This document shows positions 6,166-6,643 of a stretch of DNA of 6,643 bases, piece after piece. Below the pieces are notes generated by a model. It was not told where the DNA came from. It did no database searches and worked only from the letters and a program-made list of their open reading frames with translations. How positions within the stretch are numbered: position 1 is the stretch's first letter; each line of letters opens with the position of its first letter. The DNA comes from an uncultured Prevotella sp. (GTDB taxonomy: Bacteria; Bacteroidota; Bacteroidia; Bacteroidales; Bacteroidaceae). A program made the position numbers and the translations under genes. Location of the stretch: positions 1 to 6,643 of the forward strand of contig CALGRN010000249.1 of NCBI GenBank assembly GCA_937880835.1, read 5' to 3'.

Positions 6166-6643
6166 ATGGAAAAGAAAACAGCATTGATAACGGGTGCTAC
6201 AAGCGGTATCGGAGAGGCATGTGCGCGAAAATTCGCAAACGAAGGATATAATCTGATACTCACAGGAAGGAAAGAAGACAGACTGAACGCATTGAAAAAC
6301 GAGTTTGAAAAAGCGGGAGCAGAGGTTCTTCTGCTCGTTTTCGATGTAAGAGACAGGCAGAAAGCGAAAGAAGCAGTAGAGAGCATAGAGGGTAAATGGA
6401 AAAATATAGATGTGCTGATAAATAACGCCGGGTTGGCTTTGGGACTCGACAAGGAACACGAAGGCGATTTCGAAGACTGGGACATAATGATAGATACCAA
6501 TATAAAAGGATTGCTCACTATGACACGTCTCATCGTACCGGGAATGGCAGAACGCAACAGAGGACATATAATAAACATAGGAAGCGTAGCCGGAGATGCT
6601 GCATACGCCAACGGAAACGTTTATTGCGCAACGAAAGCGGCGG
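6166..6643 (+). CDS. ydfG: Short-chain dehydrogenase/reductase, YdfG-like, 3'-truncated by the window
   Basis: The first 159 residues of a classical SDR oxidoreductase; the frame is still open at the window end, and the family is about 250 residues long. The Rossmann cofactor motif TGATSGIG is at residues 9-16, and TGRK at 33-36 puts a basic residue where NADP(H)-preferring members have one. NNAG is at 86-89, the catalytic Asn at 112 (DTNIKG), Ser at 140 (GSVAG), and Tyr/Lys at 153/157 (YCATK). The stretches GLALGLDKEHEGDFEDWDIMIDTN and PGMAERNRGHIINIGSVAG closely follow E. coli YdfG, an NADP-dependent 3-hydroxy acid dehydrogenase (serine, allo-threonine and related substrates, also malonic semialdehyde reduction). 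The start ATG is 37 bases after the previous stop in an A-rich leader. It is the last visible gene of the probable operon; a metabolic link to its neighbours is not obvious. Confidence 0.93.
   Translation, partial: MEKKTALITGATSGIGEACARKFANEGYNLILTGRKEDRLNALKNEFEKAGAEVLLLVFDVRDRQKAKEAVESIEGKWKNIDVLINNAGLALGLDKEHEGDFEDWDIMIDTNIKGLLTMTRLIVPGMAERNRGHIINIGSVAGDAAYANGNVYCATKAA

Noticed and set aside
6106..6611. Two 153-residue - strand frames at the right end
   Set aside because: Both are opposite the SDR gene, which shows all expected catalytic motifs on the + strand.

Overview
The window looks like a chromosomal segment of a Bacteroidota (Bacteroidales) bacterium, possibly Prevotella-like. The reasons are moderate-to-low GC with very AT-rich intergenic DNA, start codons without clear Shine-Dalgarno sequences, promoter-like TAnnTTTG boxes, and a small outer-membrane protein whose signal peptide ends in the usual 'AQ'. 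The genus is inference only.

Left part (1-1999): two consecutive ABC-2 type permease genes on the + strand, 5 bases apart. The first is cut by the window edge. Together they look like the membrane half of an ABC exporter; no ATPase or HlyD-type adaptor lies inside the window.

Centre (2000-3517): mostly noncoding, with one convergent gene on the - strand (2434-2967) for a small predicted outer-membrane beta-barrel protein. The 434-base gap on its left holds a degenerate 24-base repeat, a symmetric pair of divergent promoter-like boxes, several hairpins that could form a small RNA, and a 13-bp terminator hairpin. The 550-base gap on its right holds a nested palindromic element of about 90 bases (23-bp perfect arms enclosing two 17-base direct repeats) and the likely promoter of the right-hand operon.

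Right part (3518-6643): four closely spaced + strand genes, probably one operon: a short NfeD/YbbK-type membrane protein, a QmcA/stomatin-like SPFH protein, a divergent protein of the UDP-GlcNAc 2-epimerase (WecB) fold, and a YdfG-like short-chain dehydrogenase cut by the window end. NfeD and SPFH proteins are an established pair in membrane-domain organisation. The most interesting protein signal is the third gene: it keeps the fold signatures of non-hydrolysing UDP-GlcNAc 2-epimerase, but three of the four residues known to matter for catalysis in E. coli WecB appear to be replaced, so it may have another activity or a binding role.
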